This document shows, piece by piece, positions 8,320 through 17,888 of a stretch of 22,320 bases of DNA. The notes beneath the pieces are model-generated. The model ran no database searches, had not been told where the DNA came from, and was given only the letters and a program-made list of their open reading frames with translations. Each line of letters begins with the position of its first letter. Position 1 is the first letter of the stretch. The position numbers and the translations under genes are program-made. This DNA comes from Prorocentrum cordatum (lineage: Eukaryota > Sar > Dinophyceae > Prorocentrales > Prorocentraceae): contig CAUYUJ010022080.1 in the NCBI GenBank assembly GCA_963575745.1, forward strand, positions 82,501 through 104,820, given 5' to 3'.

Positions 8320-9655
8320 CGGGCGGCGGCGCCATGCGAGTTCCGCCACTGGGACCTTAGGTGGAGCTCCCCATGGGGCCACGAAGCGTGTGAGGGGTGT
8401 GCCAAAATGGGGCGGCGGCGCCATGCGAGTTCCGCCACTGGGGACCCTAGGTGGAGCTCCCCATGGGGCCACGAAGCGTGTGACGGGTGTGCAAAAATGG
8501 GGCGGCGGCGCCATGCGAGTTCCGCCACTGGGACCTTCGGTGGAGCTCCGTTTGGGGCCACTAAACGTGTGAGGGGTGTGCCAAAATGGGGCGGCGGCGC
8601 CATGCGAGTTCCGCCACTGGGACTTTAGGTGGAGTTCCCTATGGGGCCACTAAACGTGTGAGGGGTGTGCCAAAATGGGGCGGCGGCGCCATGCGAGTTC
8701 CGCCACTGGGACCTTAGGTGGAGCTCCCTACGGGGGCCACGAAACGTGTGAGGGGTGTGCCAAAATGGGGCGGCGGCGCCATGCGAGTTCGGCACCTGGG
8801 ACATTAGGTGGAGCTCCCTATGGGGCCACGAAAACGTGTGAGGGCGTGGTACAAATGGGGCGGCGGCGCCATGCGAGGTTCCGCACCCGGACCTGGGGTG
8901 GAGCTCCCTATGGGGCCACGAAACGTGTGAGGGGTGTGCCAAAATGGGTGTGGGTACCGCATGCGAGTTCCGCCACTGGGACCTTAGGTGGAGCTCCCTA
9001 TGGGGCCACGAAACGTGTGAGGGGTGTACCAAAATGGGGCGGCGGCGCCATGCGAGTTTCGCAACTGGGACCTTAGGTGGAGCTCCCTATGGGGCCACGA
9101 AACGTGTGAGGGGTGTGCCAAAATGGGGCGGCGGCGCCAGCGAGTTCCGCCACGGGACCTTCGTGGAGCTCCCTATGGGGCCCAAAACGTCGTGAGGGGT
9201 GTGCCAAAATGGGGCGGCGCGACATGCGAGTTCCGCCACCGGACCAGGGCTGGAGCTCCCTATGGTGGCCACGAAACGTGTGAGGGGTGGCCAAAAGGGG
9301 CGGCGGCGGCGCCATGCGAGTTCCGCCACGGGGACCTTCGGTGGAGCTCCCTATGGGGCCACGAAGCGTGTGAGGGGTGTGCCAAAATGGGGCGGCGGCG
9401 CCATGCGAGTTTCGCAACTGGGACCTTAGGTGGAGCTCCCTATGGGGCCACGAAACGTGCGAGGGGTGTGCCAAAATGGGGCGGCGGCGCCATGCGAGTT
9501 CCGCCACTGGGACCTTAGGTGGAGCTCCCTATGGGGCCACGAAACGTGTGAGGGGTGTGCCAAAATGGGGCGGCGGCGCCATGCGAATTCCGCCACTGGG
9601 ACCTTAGGTGGAGCTCCCCATGGGGCCACGAAACGTGTGAGGGGTGTGCCGAAAC
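8320..9655. repeat. 89-bp satellite, array 2 (diverged subfamily)
   Basis: Fifteen units, anchored on GGGGCCACGAAACGTGTGAG at 8375, 8465, 8554, 8643, 8733, 8822, 8912, 9002, 9091, 9177, about 9265, 9355, 9444, 9533 and 9622. The spacing is 89-90 bp apart from small indels. The unit aligns along its whole length with array 1: GGCGGCGGCGCCATGCGAGT against GGCCCGAGGCCGCCATGCGA, then a shared GGTGGAGCTCC and GAGGGGTGTGCC. It differs consistently in the AAAATGGGG and AAACGTG segments. The last unit ends GTGTGCCGAAA, as in array 1. Confidence 0.97.
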
Positions 9656-9675
9656 AGAGACATGCGGAGAGCAAA

Positions 9676-9725
9676 AGCCAGGATGGGGGAGGAGGGAGGA
9701 GGGGGAGGAGGAAGGAAGGAGACGC
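9676..9725. repeat. Purine-rich GGA tract
   Basis: GGGGGAGGAGGGAGGAGG-type sequence directly after satellite array 2. Confidence 0.85.
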
Positions 9726-9805
9726 GGGGCACCGTCTCTTCAAAACGAGGACCCAACACCACAGGATGGTTGGGAACAAGGGCTCCCAACTTCGCGCTCA
9801 GAGCT

Positions 9806-9924
9806 CCGCGAAGCGCGAATAACTTCGCGCTCTCGCGCCGCCCCCCCCAAAGGGAGAAGAGGAGGACGAGGAAAGGGGGGAGGAGGAGCGAGGCCCGCGA
9901 AGCGCGAATAACTTCGCGCCCTCG
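9806..9924. repeat. Duplicated 30-bp hairpin sequence
   Basis: CCGCGAAGCGCGAATAAC plus its continuation occurs at 9806-9835 and 9895-9924 with one mismatch in 30. Each copy contains GCGCGAA-TAAC-TTCGCGC, a perfect 7-bp stem with a 4-nt loop. A partial third copy (AACTTCGCGCTC) is at 9789-9800. Confidence 0.85.
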
Positions 9925-10094
9925 TGGGCGCCCTTGCAAAAACCAGCGACACCGCGGAGCTCATGCCTCCTCTCGCGATCCCCCCGAGGCAGCAGCTCAG
10001 GCGGTCGCCGTCGGGCTCCAGCCGCTCCGGCCGCGGCAGACAGGACGCGGCGCGCCCCTCGCGCCAGGAGAGGGGCGAGAGGGTGCGCCGTGCG

Positions 10095-10187
10095 GGCAGG
10101 GGAGGGGGAGGAGGGGGAGGGGGGGGCGGGGGATGAGGAGGGGAGGAGGAGGAGGAGGAGGAGAGGAGAGGAGGAGGAGGAGGAGGA

Positions 10188-10218
<31 letters not shown>

Positions 10219-10293
10219 GAGGAGGAGGGGGAGGAGGCAAGGGGAGGAGGAGGAGGGGGAGGAGGGGGAGGGGGGGGAGGAGGAGGGGGAGGC
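10095..10293. repeat. (GGA)n/(GGGGA)n purine tract
   Basis: About 200 bp of almost only G and A on the plus strand, interrupted at 10237-10240. It lies in the opposite sense to the CCT tract at 10490-10578. Confidence 0.96.
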
Positions 10294-10424
10294 AGGACGC
10301 CCGGCTGAGCCGAGCCCGAGCCACGAGGCCGGCGCGCAAGGCTCTCGACCAGCGACCCTGCGCGCCCCCGGGTGGGCGCGCCGTGTCGGTTCTCCAGACA
10401 CCGGCCGCCGCCGGTCCGAAAGCG

Positions 10425-10628
10425 CGTCGCCGATGGAACGGGCCGTTTTCCACCACACCCGAGGATGAGTAGTGAGGGGGGGATGGGGGTCCTCCTCCTC
10501 CTCCTCCTCCTCCTCCTCCACCTCCTCCACCTCCTCCTCCTCTTCGTCCTCCTCCTCCTCCTGCTCCACCTCCTTCCCCCCTTCCAACTGATGGCGGTGG
10601 TGGTGGAAAACAGGCCCATCACCGATGA
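10425..10628. repeat. Imperfect inverted repeat enclosing a CTC tract
   Basis: Left arm 10425-10459 contains GGGCCGTTTTCCACCACACC. Right arm 10597-10628 contains GGTGGTGGAAAACAGGCCC, nearly its reverse complement, with further partial pairing into TCGCCGATGG and ACCGATGAC. The enclosed DNA holds (CTC)n at 10490-10578. Confidence 0.6.
10490..10578. repeat. (CTC)n microsatellite
   Basis: Interrupted CTC trinucleotides. They give a poly-Leu reading on the plus strand and a poly-Glu reading on the minus strand. Confidence 0.95.
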
Positions 10629-10795
10629 CCAGATCACAGCCTCTGGGCTGGACCCCGCGGGCCAGGCCGTCGGGACCACCCCGCGGGCCGCTGACGCGCG
10701 AGCCGGCCCTTGGCCGGGAAGCGCAGGCGCCTCGGGGCGGCCCTCCCGCGGCAGCGCCCTGGGCGCGGGGTCCCGGGCGCCCCGGGGTGCATCTC

Positions 10796-10920
10796 GCCAT
10801 CGCTCGGACGTCCATTCCCTGTGTTTTTTTCGGTTTCGTGCGTGGCTTTTTCGCCAAATGATCAAGGATGCTCCTCGATGGTCCTCGCCGAAGGAAACAT
10901 GCACACGCCCGAGCGATGCC
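10796..10920 (+). mobile_element. MITE-like short inverted-repeat element, copy B
   Basis: Ends are CATCGCTCGGACG (10798-10810) and CGCCCGAGCGATG (10906-10918), complementary at 12 of 13 positions. The interior aligns with the reverse complement of 4948-5089. Copy B is about 20 bp shorter, missing the AACTTCTGGCGCCGG part of copy A. It carries a T run near 10822-10830. Confidence 0.6.
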
Positions 10921-11585
10921 AAGGCGTGGGCGGTGCCGCTCGTCTGCTGTCGGCTGCAGCGAGCGCTCACCGCACTGCCCGGGACCCGCGGCCGCCACTG
11001 GTGCCCGCACCTCTGCTGAGATCCTGGCGTCGCAACTGTCGCACAGCGGGCGGTCCTGCATTGCTTCGGGCCCAGCGGCCCTCGAGGTTCGATCCGTCGC
11101 GTGATTACAACGTTGATGCGTTTGCTTCGTGACGTCGGATCTGAGGGTCTACTGGGACGCCGTGCCAGACGGTAACGTCCGCGAAGAGGCGGGAGCAATC
11201 CTGCCGTTGCATCTCGATGTGCAGCGGTGCCTCCTCCTCCTCGTCAGCAGTCACCATCGGCAGAAGCACTCACCACTTCTCACTTCTGACTCTCGCTCCA
11301 GGCTCCCCACATCTCACTCACTACGCCTCAATCCCACCAGCCCTTTGGGCGTGAGTGGTTTAGCGAGCTTTCTCTGTTCTCCACCCTCCAACCCCCCTTC
11401 TTCCCCTTCGGGGAGGGGTTTACCCCTCCCCCTACCCCCTCCCCCTGGGCCTGGACAGGGATTCCGGGGTGTGCTCAGGGGGGGTCTTTTTCGACTCCTG
11501 GGAGGGCCAAAAAACGACGACCCTCACGAGGATTCTGGCCCGGGGGGGGGACGGAGTTTGGCGCCTCAGCTCGTCTTTGAAGCAG
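10921..11585. other. No confident gene
   Basis: GC-rich, mostly unique sequence. Around 11129-11250 both strands give protein-like readings (plus DLRVYWDAVPDGNVREE; minus APLHIEMQRQDCSRLFADV). At most one can be real and I cannot choose. 11390-11460 is CCCCT-rich. Confidence 0.35.
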
Positions 11586-11737
11586 AAATCATTGATTTTA
11601 CAAGGGTTTTGGCCCCATTTTGGCCTTCTGAGGGGGCCGCGCTCATCTTCCCTCATAGCAAAATCATTGATTTTACGAAGGTTTTGGGCTCATTTTGTCC
11701 TTCTCAGGGGGCAGCTCTCCTTTGCGCTTCTGCGGAG
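11586..11737. repeat. Two-copy 76-bp tandem repeat
   Basis: AAATCATTGATTTTAC followed by RAGGTTTTGGSCYCATTTTG occurs at 11586 and again at 11662, with the same downstream TTCTSAGGGGGC phrase. Substitutions are scattered. Confidence 0.85.
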
Positions 11738-12028
11738 GTCGCAGGAGGCCCCAAGATGGCCCCAAGAGGCTCCCAGGAGGGAGGCTCCCAAGAGGCCTCC
11801 AAGAGGCCCCCCAGAGGCCCCCAAGCGGCCCCAAGAGGCCCCCAAGAGGCCCCCAAGTGGCCCCCAGGAGGCCCCAGGAGGCGCCACGAGGCCCCCAAGA
11901 GGCCCCCAAGAGGCCCCCAAGAGGCCCCACGAGGCCCCAAGAGGCACCCAAGAGGCCCCCAAGAGGCCCCCAAGAGGCCCCCAAGAGGCCCCACGAGGCT
12001 CCAAGAGGCCCCCAAGAGGCCCCACGAG
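11738..12028. repeat. 11-bp minisatellite (AAGAGGCCCCC)
   Basis: Roughly 25 imperfect units of AAGAGGCCCCC with single-base length changes and occasional ACGAGGCCCC variants. It is free of stops on both strands, hence Pro/Arg/Lys readings on the plus strand and Gly/Leu/Trp readings on the minus strand. Confidence 0.95.
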
Positions 12029-12440
12029 GAGCCCGAACGACTCACATCAGGACGAGGGGCCCGAACGACTCACACCACGAAGAGCCCGAACGACTCACAC
12101 CACAAGGAGGGGCCCGAACGACTCACACCAGGACGAGGCGCACGAACGACTCACACCACGAGGAGCCCGAACGACTCAAACCACGACGCGGGCCCCGAAC
12201 GACTCACACCACGAGGAGCCCGAACGAGTTACACCAGGAGGAGGGGCCCGAACGACTCACACCAGGATGAGGGGCCCGAACAACTCATACCACGAGAAGC
12301 CCGAACGACTCACACCAGGACGAAGAGCCCCCGAAAGCGACTACACACCAAGGAGTCGAACGGCTCACAAAACGCTTCCCCCCATGAGCCGACTCACACC
12401 AGGACGAGAAACCCCAAACGACTCAAACCACGAGGAGCGC
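12029..12440. repeat. 25/28-bp minisatellite (GAACGACTCACACCA)
   Basis: Core GAACGACTCACACCA recurs at 12035, 12063, 12088, 12116, 12144, 12169, 12197, 12222, 12250, 12278 and 12303, then decays to about 12440. Spacings alternate between 28 and 25 bp according to whether the linker is GGACGAGGGGCCC or CGAGGAGCCC. It starts where the 11-bp repeat stops. Confidence 0.95.
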
Positions 12441-12689
12441 TTTCTCTCCCTCCTCCTCCGCCTCGTCCTTCTCCCGCTCCCCCCACAAGGAGGCTGTACA
12501 AGGAGGCGGGAGGAAGGAGGAACAGGGGAGATATGCGGGGCCAAGCGGACACACGCCTGAATTATCCCGGCAAAGCAACCTAACAGCGATGTGTAGGAGC
12601 ATATCTGGAAGCATTCCCCTTAAGATTCAGATAAGAATCCTGTTGTAGAATTCTGCTGTTCTCGCAGTCGTGGTCGCATTCGCGATGGC
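12441..12689. other. Short non-repetitive spacer, no gene
   Basis: Contains a CCTCCTCCGCC-type tract and then about 150 bp of ordinary sequence. Nothing recognised. Confidence 0.5.
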
Positions 12690-14178
12690 AGTCGCAGTGG
12701 CAACAGCAGTCGCAGTCACAGCCTCAGCCTCAGCCTGCCTCAGCCTAAGCATCAGCCTGCCTCAGCCTCAGCCTGCCTCAGCCTCGCCCTCAGCCTGCTT
12801 CAGCCTCCACATCAGTCTGCCTTCAGCCTCGGCCTCAGCCTGCCTCAGCCTCACCCTCAGCCTGCATCAGCCTCAGCCTGCCTCAGCCTCGCCCTCAGCC
12901 TGCTTCAGCCTCAACATCAGTCTGCCTTCAGCCTCGGCCTCAGCCTGCCTCAGCCTCAACCTGCCTCAGCCTCAGCCTCAGCCTGCCTCAGCCTCAGCCT
13001 CAGCCTGCTTCAGCCTCAGCCTCAGTCTGCCTTCAGCCTCGGCCTCAGCCTCAGCCTGCCGCAGCCTCAGCCTCAGTCTGCCGTCGGCCTCGGTCTCAGC
13101 CTCAGCCTGCCTCACCCTCAGCCTGCATCAGCCTCAGCCTCAGCCTGCCTCAGCCTCAGCCTCAGCCTGCTTCAGCCTCAGCCTCAGTCTGCCTTCAGCC
13201 TCGGCCTCAGCCTCAGCCTGCCTCAGCCTCAGCCTGCATCAGACTCAGCCTCAGCCTCAGCCTGCCTCAGCATCAGCCTGCCTCAGCCTCAGCCTCAGCC
13301 TGCCTCAGCCTCAGCCTCAGCCTGCTTCAGCCTCAGCCTCAGTCTGCCTTCAGCCTCGGCCTCAGCCTCAGCCTGCCTCAGCCTCAGCCTGCATCAGCCT
13401 CAGCCTCAGCCTCAGCCTGCCTCAGCATCAGCCTGCTTCAGCCTCAGCCTCAGCCTGCCTCAGCCTCAGCCTCAGACTGCTTCAGCCTCAGCCTCAGTCT
13501 GCCTTCAGCCTCGGCCTCAGCCTCAGCCTGCCTCAGCCTCAGCCTGCATCAGCCTCAGCCTCAGCCTCAGACAGCCTCAGCATCAGCCTGCATCAGCCTC
13601 AGCCTCAGCCTGCCTCAGCCTCAGCCTCAGCCTGCTTCAGCCTCAGCCTCAATCTGCCTTCAGCCTCGGGCTCAGCCTCAGCCTGCCTCAGCCTCAGCCT
13701 GCATCAGCCTCAGCCTCAGCCTCAGCCTGCCTCAGCATCAGCCTGCCTCAGCCTCAGCCTCAGCCGTCCTCAGCTCAGCCTCAGCCTGCTTCAGCCTCAG
13801 CCTCAGTCTGCCTTCAGCCTCGGCCTCAGCCTCAGCCTGCCTCAGCCTCAGCCTCAGCCTGCCTCAGCCTCAGCCTGCCTCAGCCTCAGCCTGCCTCAGC
13901 CTCTCTGCCTTCAGCCTCAGCCTGCCTCAGCCTCAGCTGCATCAGCCTCAGCCTCAGCCTCAGCCTCAGCCTCAGCCTCAGCCTGTTCAGCCTCAGCCCA
14001 GTCTGCCTTCAGCCTTGCCTCAGCCTCAGCCTCAGCCTCGCCTCAGCCTCAGCCTGCCTCAGCCTCAGCCTCAGCCTGCTTCAGCCTCAGCCTCAGTCTG
14101 CCTTCAGCCTCGTCCTCAGCTTCAGTCTGCCTTCAGCCTCAGCCTGCCTCAGCCTCAGCATCAGCCTGCCTCAGCATT
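12690..14178. repeat. (CAGCCT)n hexamer field with 155-bp higher-order repeat
   Basis: About 1.5 kb built from CAGCCT with TGCCTCAG, TGCTTCAG and TGCATCAG variants. The landmark AGTCTGCCTTCAGCCTCGG (or a one-base variant) recurs at 13186, 13341, 13496, 13651 and 13805, a 154-155-bp step. Earlier copies at 12814, 12919 and 13024 step by 105 bp. Six-base periodicity leaves the plus strand open as alternating Ser/Ala/Leu or Pro/Gln, which is an artefact of the period. Confidence 0.97.
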
Positions 14179-14592
14179 CAAAGTGTGGCCCGGGAGTGGA
14201 GTTCTGGGAACTCGAAGAACACGAAATAGCCTACAGTTGGCTCCGGGCATTCAAAATCATGCCCAGGAATGGAGTTCTGGGAACTCGAACACCACGAAGT
14301 GGCCTACAGTTGGCTCCGGGCATTCAAAATGTGCCCGGGAATGGAGTTCTGGGAAGTCGAAGAACACGAAGTGGCCTACAGTTGGCTCCGGGCATTCAAA
14401 ATGTGGCCCGGGAATGGAGTTCTGGGAACTCGAAGAGCACGAAGTGGCCTACAGTTGGCTCCGGGCATTCAAAATGTGGCCCGGGAATGGAGTTCTGGGA
14501 AGTCGAAGAGCACGAAGTGGCCTACAGTTGGCTCCGGGCATTCAGAATGTGGCCCGGGAATGGAGTTCTGGGAAATCGAAAAGCACGAAGTG
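14174..14592. repeat. 73-bp satellite
   Basis: Nearly six units, anchored on GGAGTTCTGGGAA at 14198, 14271, 14343, 14416, 14489 and 14562, a step of 72-73 bp. Units contain CCTACAGTTGGCTCCGGGCA. The CAGCCT field runs directly into the first unit. Confidence 0.97.
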
Positions 14593-14869
14593 TGTGACTG
14601 TATGCGAAAAACGATCCCCCCCGGCAAACCCCAACGGCCCCCCAACGGCTCCCCAACGGCTGCCCAGACCCCCCTGTGGAGTAATGTGCTGCTCTCTTTT
14701 TACCCCACTAGAAACCTATCAGTCTTCGCTGTTAGGTAAAAACACGACTGTCGGCATGCTTCGCGAGAGTTGCTGCTGTGAGATGGGCTGGTGGGGATAC
14801 GCGAAGCGTAAAGAATTGTCCTATTCCTGCCCCTTCTGTTTCCTCCTTGTTCTGACTCATCCGTCCATT
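14593..14869. other. No recognisable gene
   Basis: Contains three CCCCAACGG-type phrases (14628-14660) and otherwise unique sequence. I looked here for further minus-strand PP2C exons and saw none. Confidence 0.45.
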
Positions 14870-14895
14870 CCTCCTCCTCCTCCTCCTCCTCCTCT
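14870..14895. repeat. (CTC)n microsatellite
   Basis: Short run of CTC leading into the CAT field. Confidence 0.9.
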
Positions 14896-14935
14896 TGCCC
14901 CTGCTCCTTCTCATCTTCCTCCTCAGCAGCAACAG

Positions 14936-14981
14936 CTGCAGCACCATCACCATCACCATCACCACCACCACCATCATCATG

Positions 14982-15028
<47 letters not shown>

Positions 15029-15031
15029 GGT

Positions 15032-15063
<32 letters not shown>

Positions 15064-15125
15064 GCATAAGCATCAGCATCAGTATCATCGTCATCAGCAG
15101 CAGCAGCAGCTTCAGCATCAGCATG

Positions 15126-15187
<62 letters not shown>

Positions 15188-15945
15188 GCAGCCTCATCAT
15201 CATCAGCATCAGCATCATCATTATCATCATCATCCCCATGGTTATCATCATTATCATGATCATCGTCATCATCCTAATCAGCATCATCAACATCATAGTC
15301 ATCATCATCGTCATCCTCATCATCATGATCGGTATCACCATCATCGTCACCACCATCATCGGCATCATCATGTCAACATCATCATCACAATCATCAACAT
15401 CATCATCTCATCATCTCATCTCATCATCATCATCGTCAGCAACATCATCAGCAGCATGGCCCTCAACATCGGCATCACCATGATCTCCCATGACCACAAT
15501 CAAGAACAACAGTATCTTCATCATCATTATCATCATCATAATCGGTATTACCATCATCAGCATCAGCATCATCATGATCATCAGCATCGTCATCAAGCTT
15601 ATCATACTCAACATAATCATCGCCACCATGATCACCAGCATCACCATCAGCTGCAACATAATCATAAGCATCAACATCATTATTATCACTATCAGCATCA
15701 TCAGCATCGTCATCGTCAACGTCATGGCCGTCATTTTCATAATCCTCATCATGACCAGCAGCAGAAACATCATCATCATCATCATCATCAATACAACCAC
15801 CACGGTCAGCATCAGCATCAACATCAGCATCAACATCATCATCGCCATCATCAACATCATAAACATTACCACTATCATCATCATCCTCATCATCACCACC
15901 GTCACCATCATCATCACCATACTCATCAACAGCCGTATCAACATC
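14936..15945. repeat. CAT/CAG trinucleotide field 1
   Basis: About 1 kb of CAT, CAC, CAG and CGT triplets with long pure (CAT)n or (ATC)n runs near 14980-15030 and 15128-15186 and a (CAG)n run near 15041-15066. Readings are poly-His, poly-Ile and poly-Ser on the plus strand and poly-Met and poly-Asp on the minus strand. If the PP2C model is right, this DNA is part of the intron following the 71-nt exon. Confidence 0.97.
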
Positions 15946-16020
15946 ACCGTCTTCGTTCCTCCCCCTTGCTGCTCACTCCTCGTTCGGGATTCCTGTTCCT
16001 CCTCATACTGCCGTACGTAC

Positions 16021-16091
16021 CTTCGTGCTGCTCGCATGGCGTCGGGCCTGCGAATCTCATCGGGGAAGCGTTTCTGGCAGAAGAGCGCCAC
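16021..16091 (-). CDS. PP2C-type protein phosphatase, internal exon (71 nt)
   Basis: This exon continues the metal-dependent (PPM/PP2C) Ser/Thr phosphatase begun at 18894-19190. On the minus strand it is preceded by CTGTGTCCCTTGCTCAG, a good pyrimidine tract and CAG acceptor, and followed by GTACGTAC, a canonical donor. Read from its first base it gives VALFCQKRFPDEI followed by RRPDAMRAARR. In PP2C proteins the DGHGG metal-binding motif is followed by two residues and then V-A-x-F-C and a helix, which is what joining RE to VALFC produces in phase 0. The exon ends after two bases of a codon (phase 2). If the acceptor were ignored, the frame would open at an ATG at 16127-16125. If the donor were ignored, it would continue as RYVRQYEEEQE into poly-Met from the CAT field. 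The next exon was not found. Confidence 0.72.
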
Positions 16092-16129
16092 CTGAGCAAG
16101 GGACACAGGCGGTAGATCGTCTGCCATTC

Positions 16130-16390
16130 TCCTCCTCTTCCTCCTCCTCCTCATCCTACTGAGCCTATACCGCCTCCATCACCAGCTCCGCCTCCTCGAT
16201 ATCCCCATATCCTTCTCCATTGCTCCTCTAACTCCTTCTCCTCGCTCCTCACACTTGTCGTATCCTTCCCCTCCTGCTCCTCAAGCTCCTCCTCCTCCTC
16301 CTGCTCCTCCTCACCCTACATCTCCTTGCCCGTGTTCTCCACCCCATCCTTGCCATCATTCTCACCGTCCACCACCACCGCCCTTCCTGC
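16130..16390. repeat. CT/CCT-rich tract
   Basis: Pyrimidine-rich, interrupted CTC repeats. The minus strand reads as Glu-rich with some mixed residues (for example RSEEKELEEQWRRIWGY), but this lies within the inferred intron. Confidence 0.8.
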
Positions 16391-16397
16391 TCAATCT

Positions 16398-17513
16398 CCT
16401 CATCGCAATCATCATTACCACCATCACCATCAGCATCAGCATCATCATCAACCTTATCATCATCATCAGCATCACCATCATCGCAATCAATACCATTACC
16501 ATCGTCCCCATCATCATCAGCAGCAGCCGCAGAATCCTCATCACCATCATCAGTGCCGTCAGCATCATGATCGGCATCATCAGCGTCATCATCATCATCA
16601 TCATCGTCACCACCATCGTCAACACCATCATCATCATCAGCATCGTCAGCGTCAGCATCATCAACATCATCAACATCCTCATCAACATCCCTATCAATAT
16701 TATCATCGCCGTATGCATATGTATATATATATATGTATATATGCATCCCCTCTTCCTCGTCCAGCACCATCATAATCACCATCATCGTCGTCAGCGTCAT
16801 CAACATCATCATCATCATCATCATCATCACCATAACCAACATCACCAACATCATCACAACCACCGTTACCATCACCACAACCACCAGCATCCTCAGCACC
16901 ACCACCATCATTATCATCACCACCACCATGAGCATCACCACCACCAGCATCATCAGCATCAACATCAGCATCGGCATCATCATCATCATCAGCAACATCA
17001 TCATCAGCAGCATCATCATGATAATGATCATCGTCATCATCACCGTCATCATCATAGTCGTCGTCATCGTCATCATCATCGTCATCATTTTCATCATCGT
17101 CAGCATCATCATCATCACCAGCACCAGCATCATCATCGGCATCATCTACGACAGCAACATCATCAGCATCATCAGCAACATCAGCATCAGCATCAGCATC
17201 ATCACCAGCATCGGCATCTGCAGCAACACCACTATCATCATCAGCATCAGCACCGTCAGCAGCAGCATCATCATCGTCCTCGTCATCAATATGATCATCA
17301 GCACCCCCATAATCATCAACATCAACATAACCACCATCATCAACAACGTCAGCATCGCCATCGTCAACAACAACGTCATCCGATTCATCCTCCGTTATCC
17401 CACCCTTCTCCTGCGCCTCCATCTCGTCTCTCATCTTCTTCCCGCAAAAATAATGCGTTTCCGCATCCGCTCGCCTCCTCCTCCTCATCTTCTCATATTC
17501 ATCCTCGTCCTCC

Positions 17514-17545
<32 letters not shown>

Positions 17546-17853
17546 GTCGTCATCGTCATCATCATCAGCACCAGCATCGTCATCATCATCAGCATCATCA
17601 CCATCATCATCGTCACCATCACCATCATCATCGTCAGCATCATCATCATCATAATCGACATAACCATCAGCAACAGCAACATCATCAGCATCAGCATCCG
17701 CATTATCATCTCCAACCGCATCAGCATCATCATCTTGATCGTCATCATCATCATCATCGTCATCGACAGCATCATCATCATCACCATCACCATCAACACC
17801 ATCACCATCACCAGCATCATCATCATCATCATAATCATAACCATCACCATCAC

Positions 17854-17888
<35 letters not shown>

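Noticed and set aside
10372-10620. Poly-Leu segment that looks like a membrane helix or signal peptide
   Set aside because: It is the translation of a (CTC)n microsatellite, and the flanks have no coding support.
11673-12045. Gly/Trp/Leu-rich minus-strand protein
   Set aside because: Explained by the 11-bp AAGAGGCCCCC repeat, which is open in all three minus frames.
12670-14229. 519-codon plus-strand open frame rich in Ser, Ala, Leu and Pro-Gln
   Set aside because: A hexamer repeat without stop codons keeps the frame open. Frame slips turn Ser/Ala into Pro/Gln midway, which a real protein would not tolerate repeatedly.
14235-14565. TTGGCTC phrases resembling part of the dinoflagellate spliced leader
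   Set aside because: Only a short core matches. The phrase is part of the 73-bp satellite and the rest of the leader is absent.
16190-16390. Glu-rich minus-strand exon between the two PP2C exons
   Set aside because: The flanking PP2C exons join without missing residues, and the reading is mostly encoded by GAG repeats with an in-frame stop upstream.
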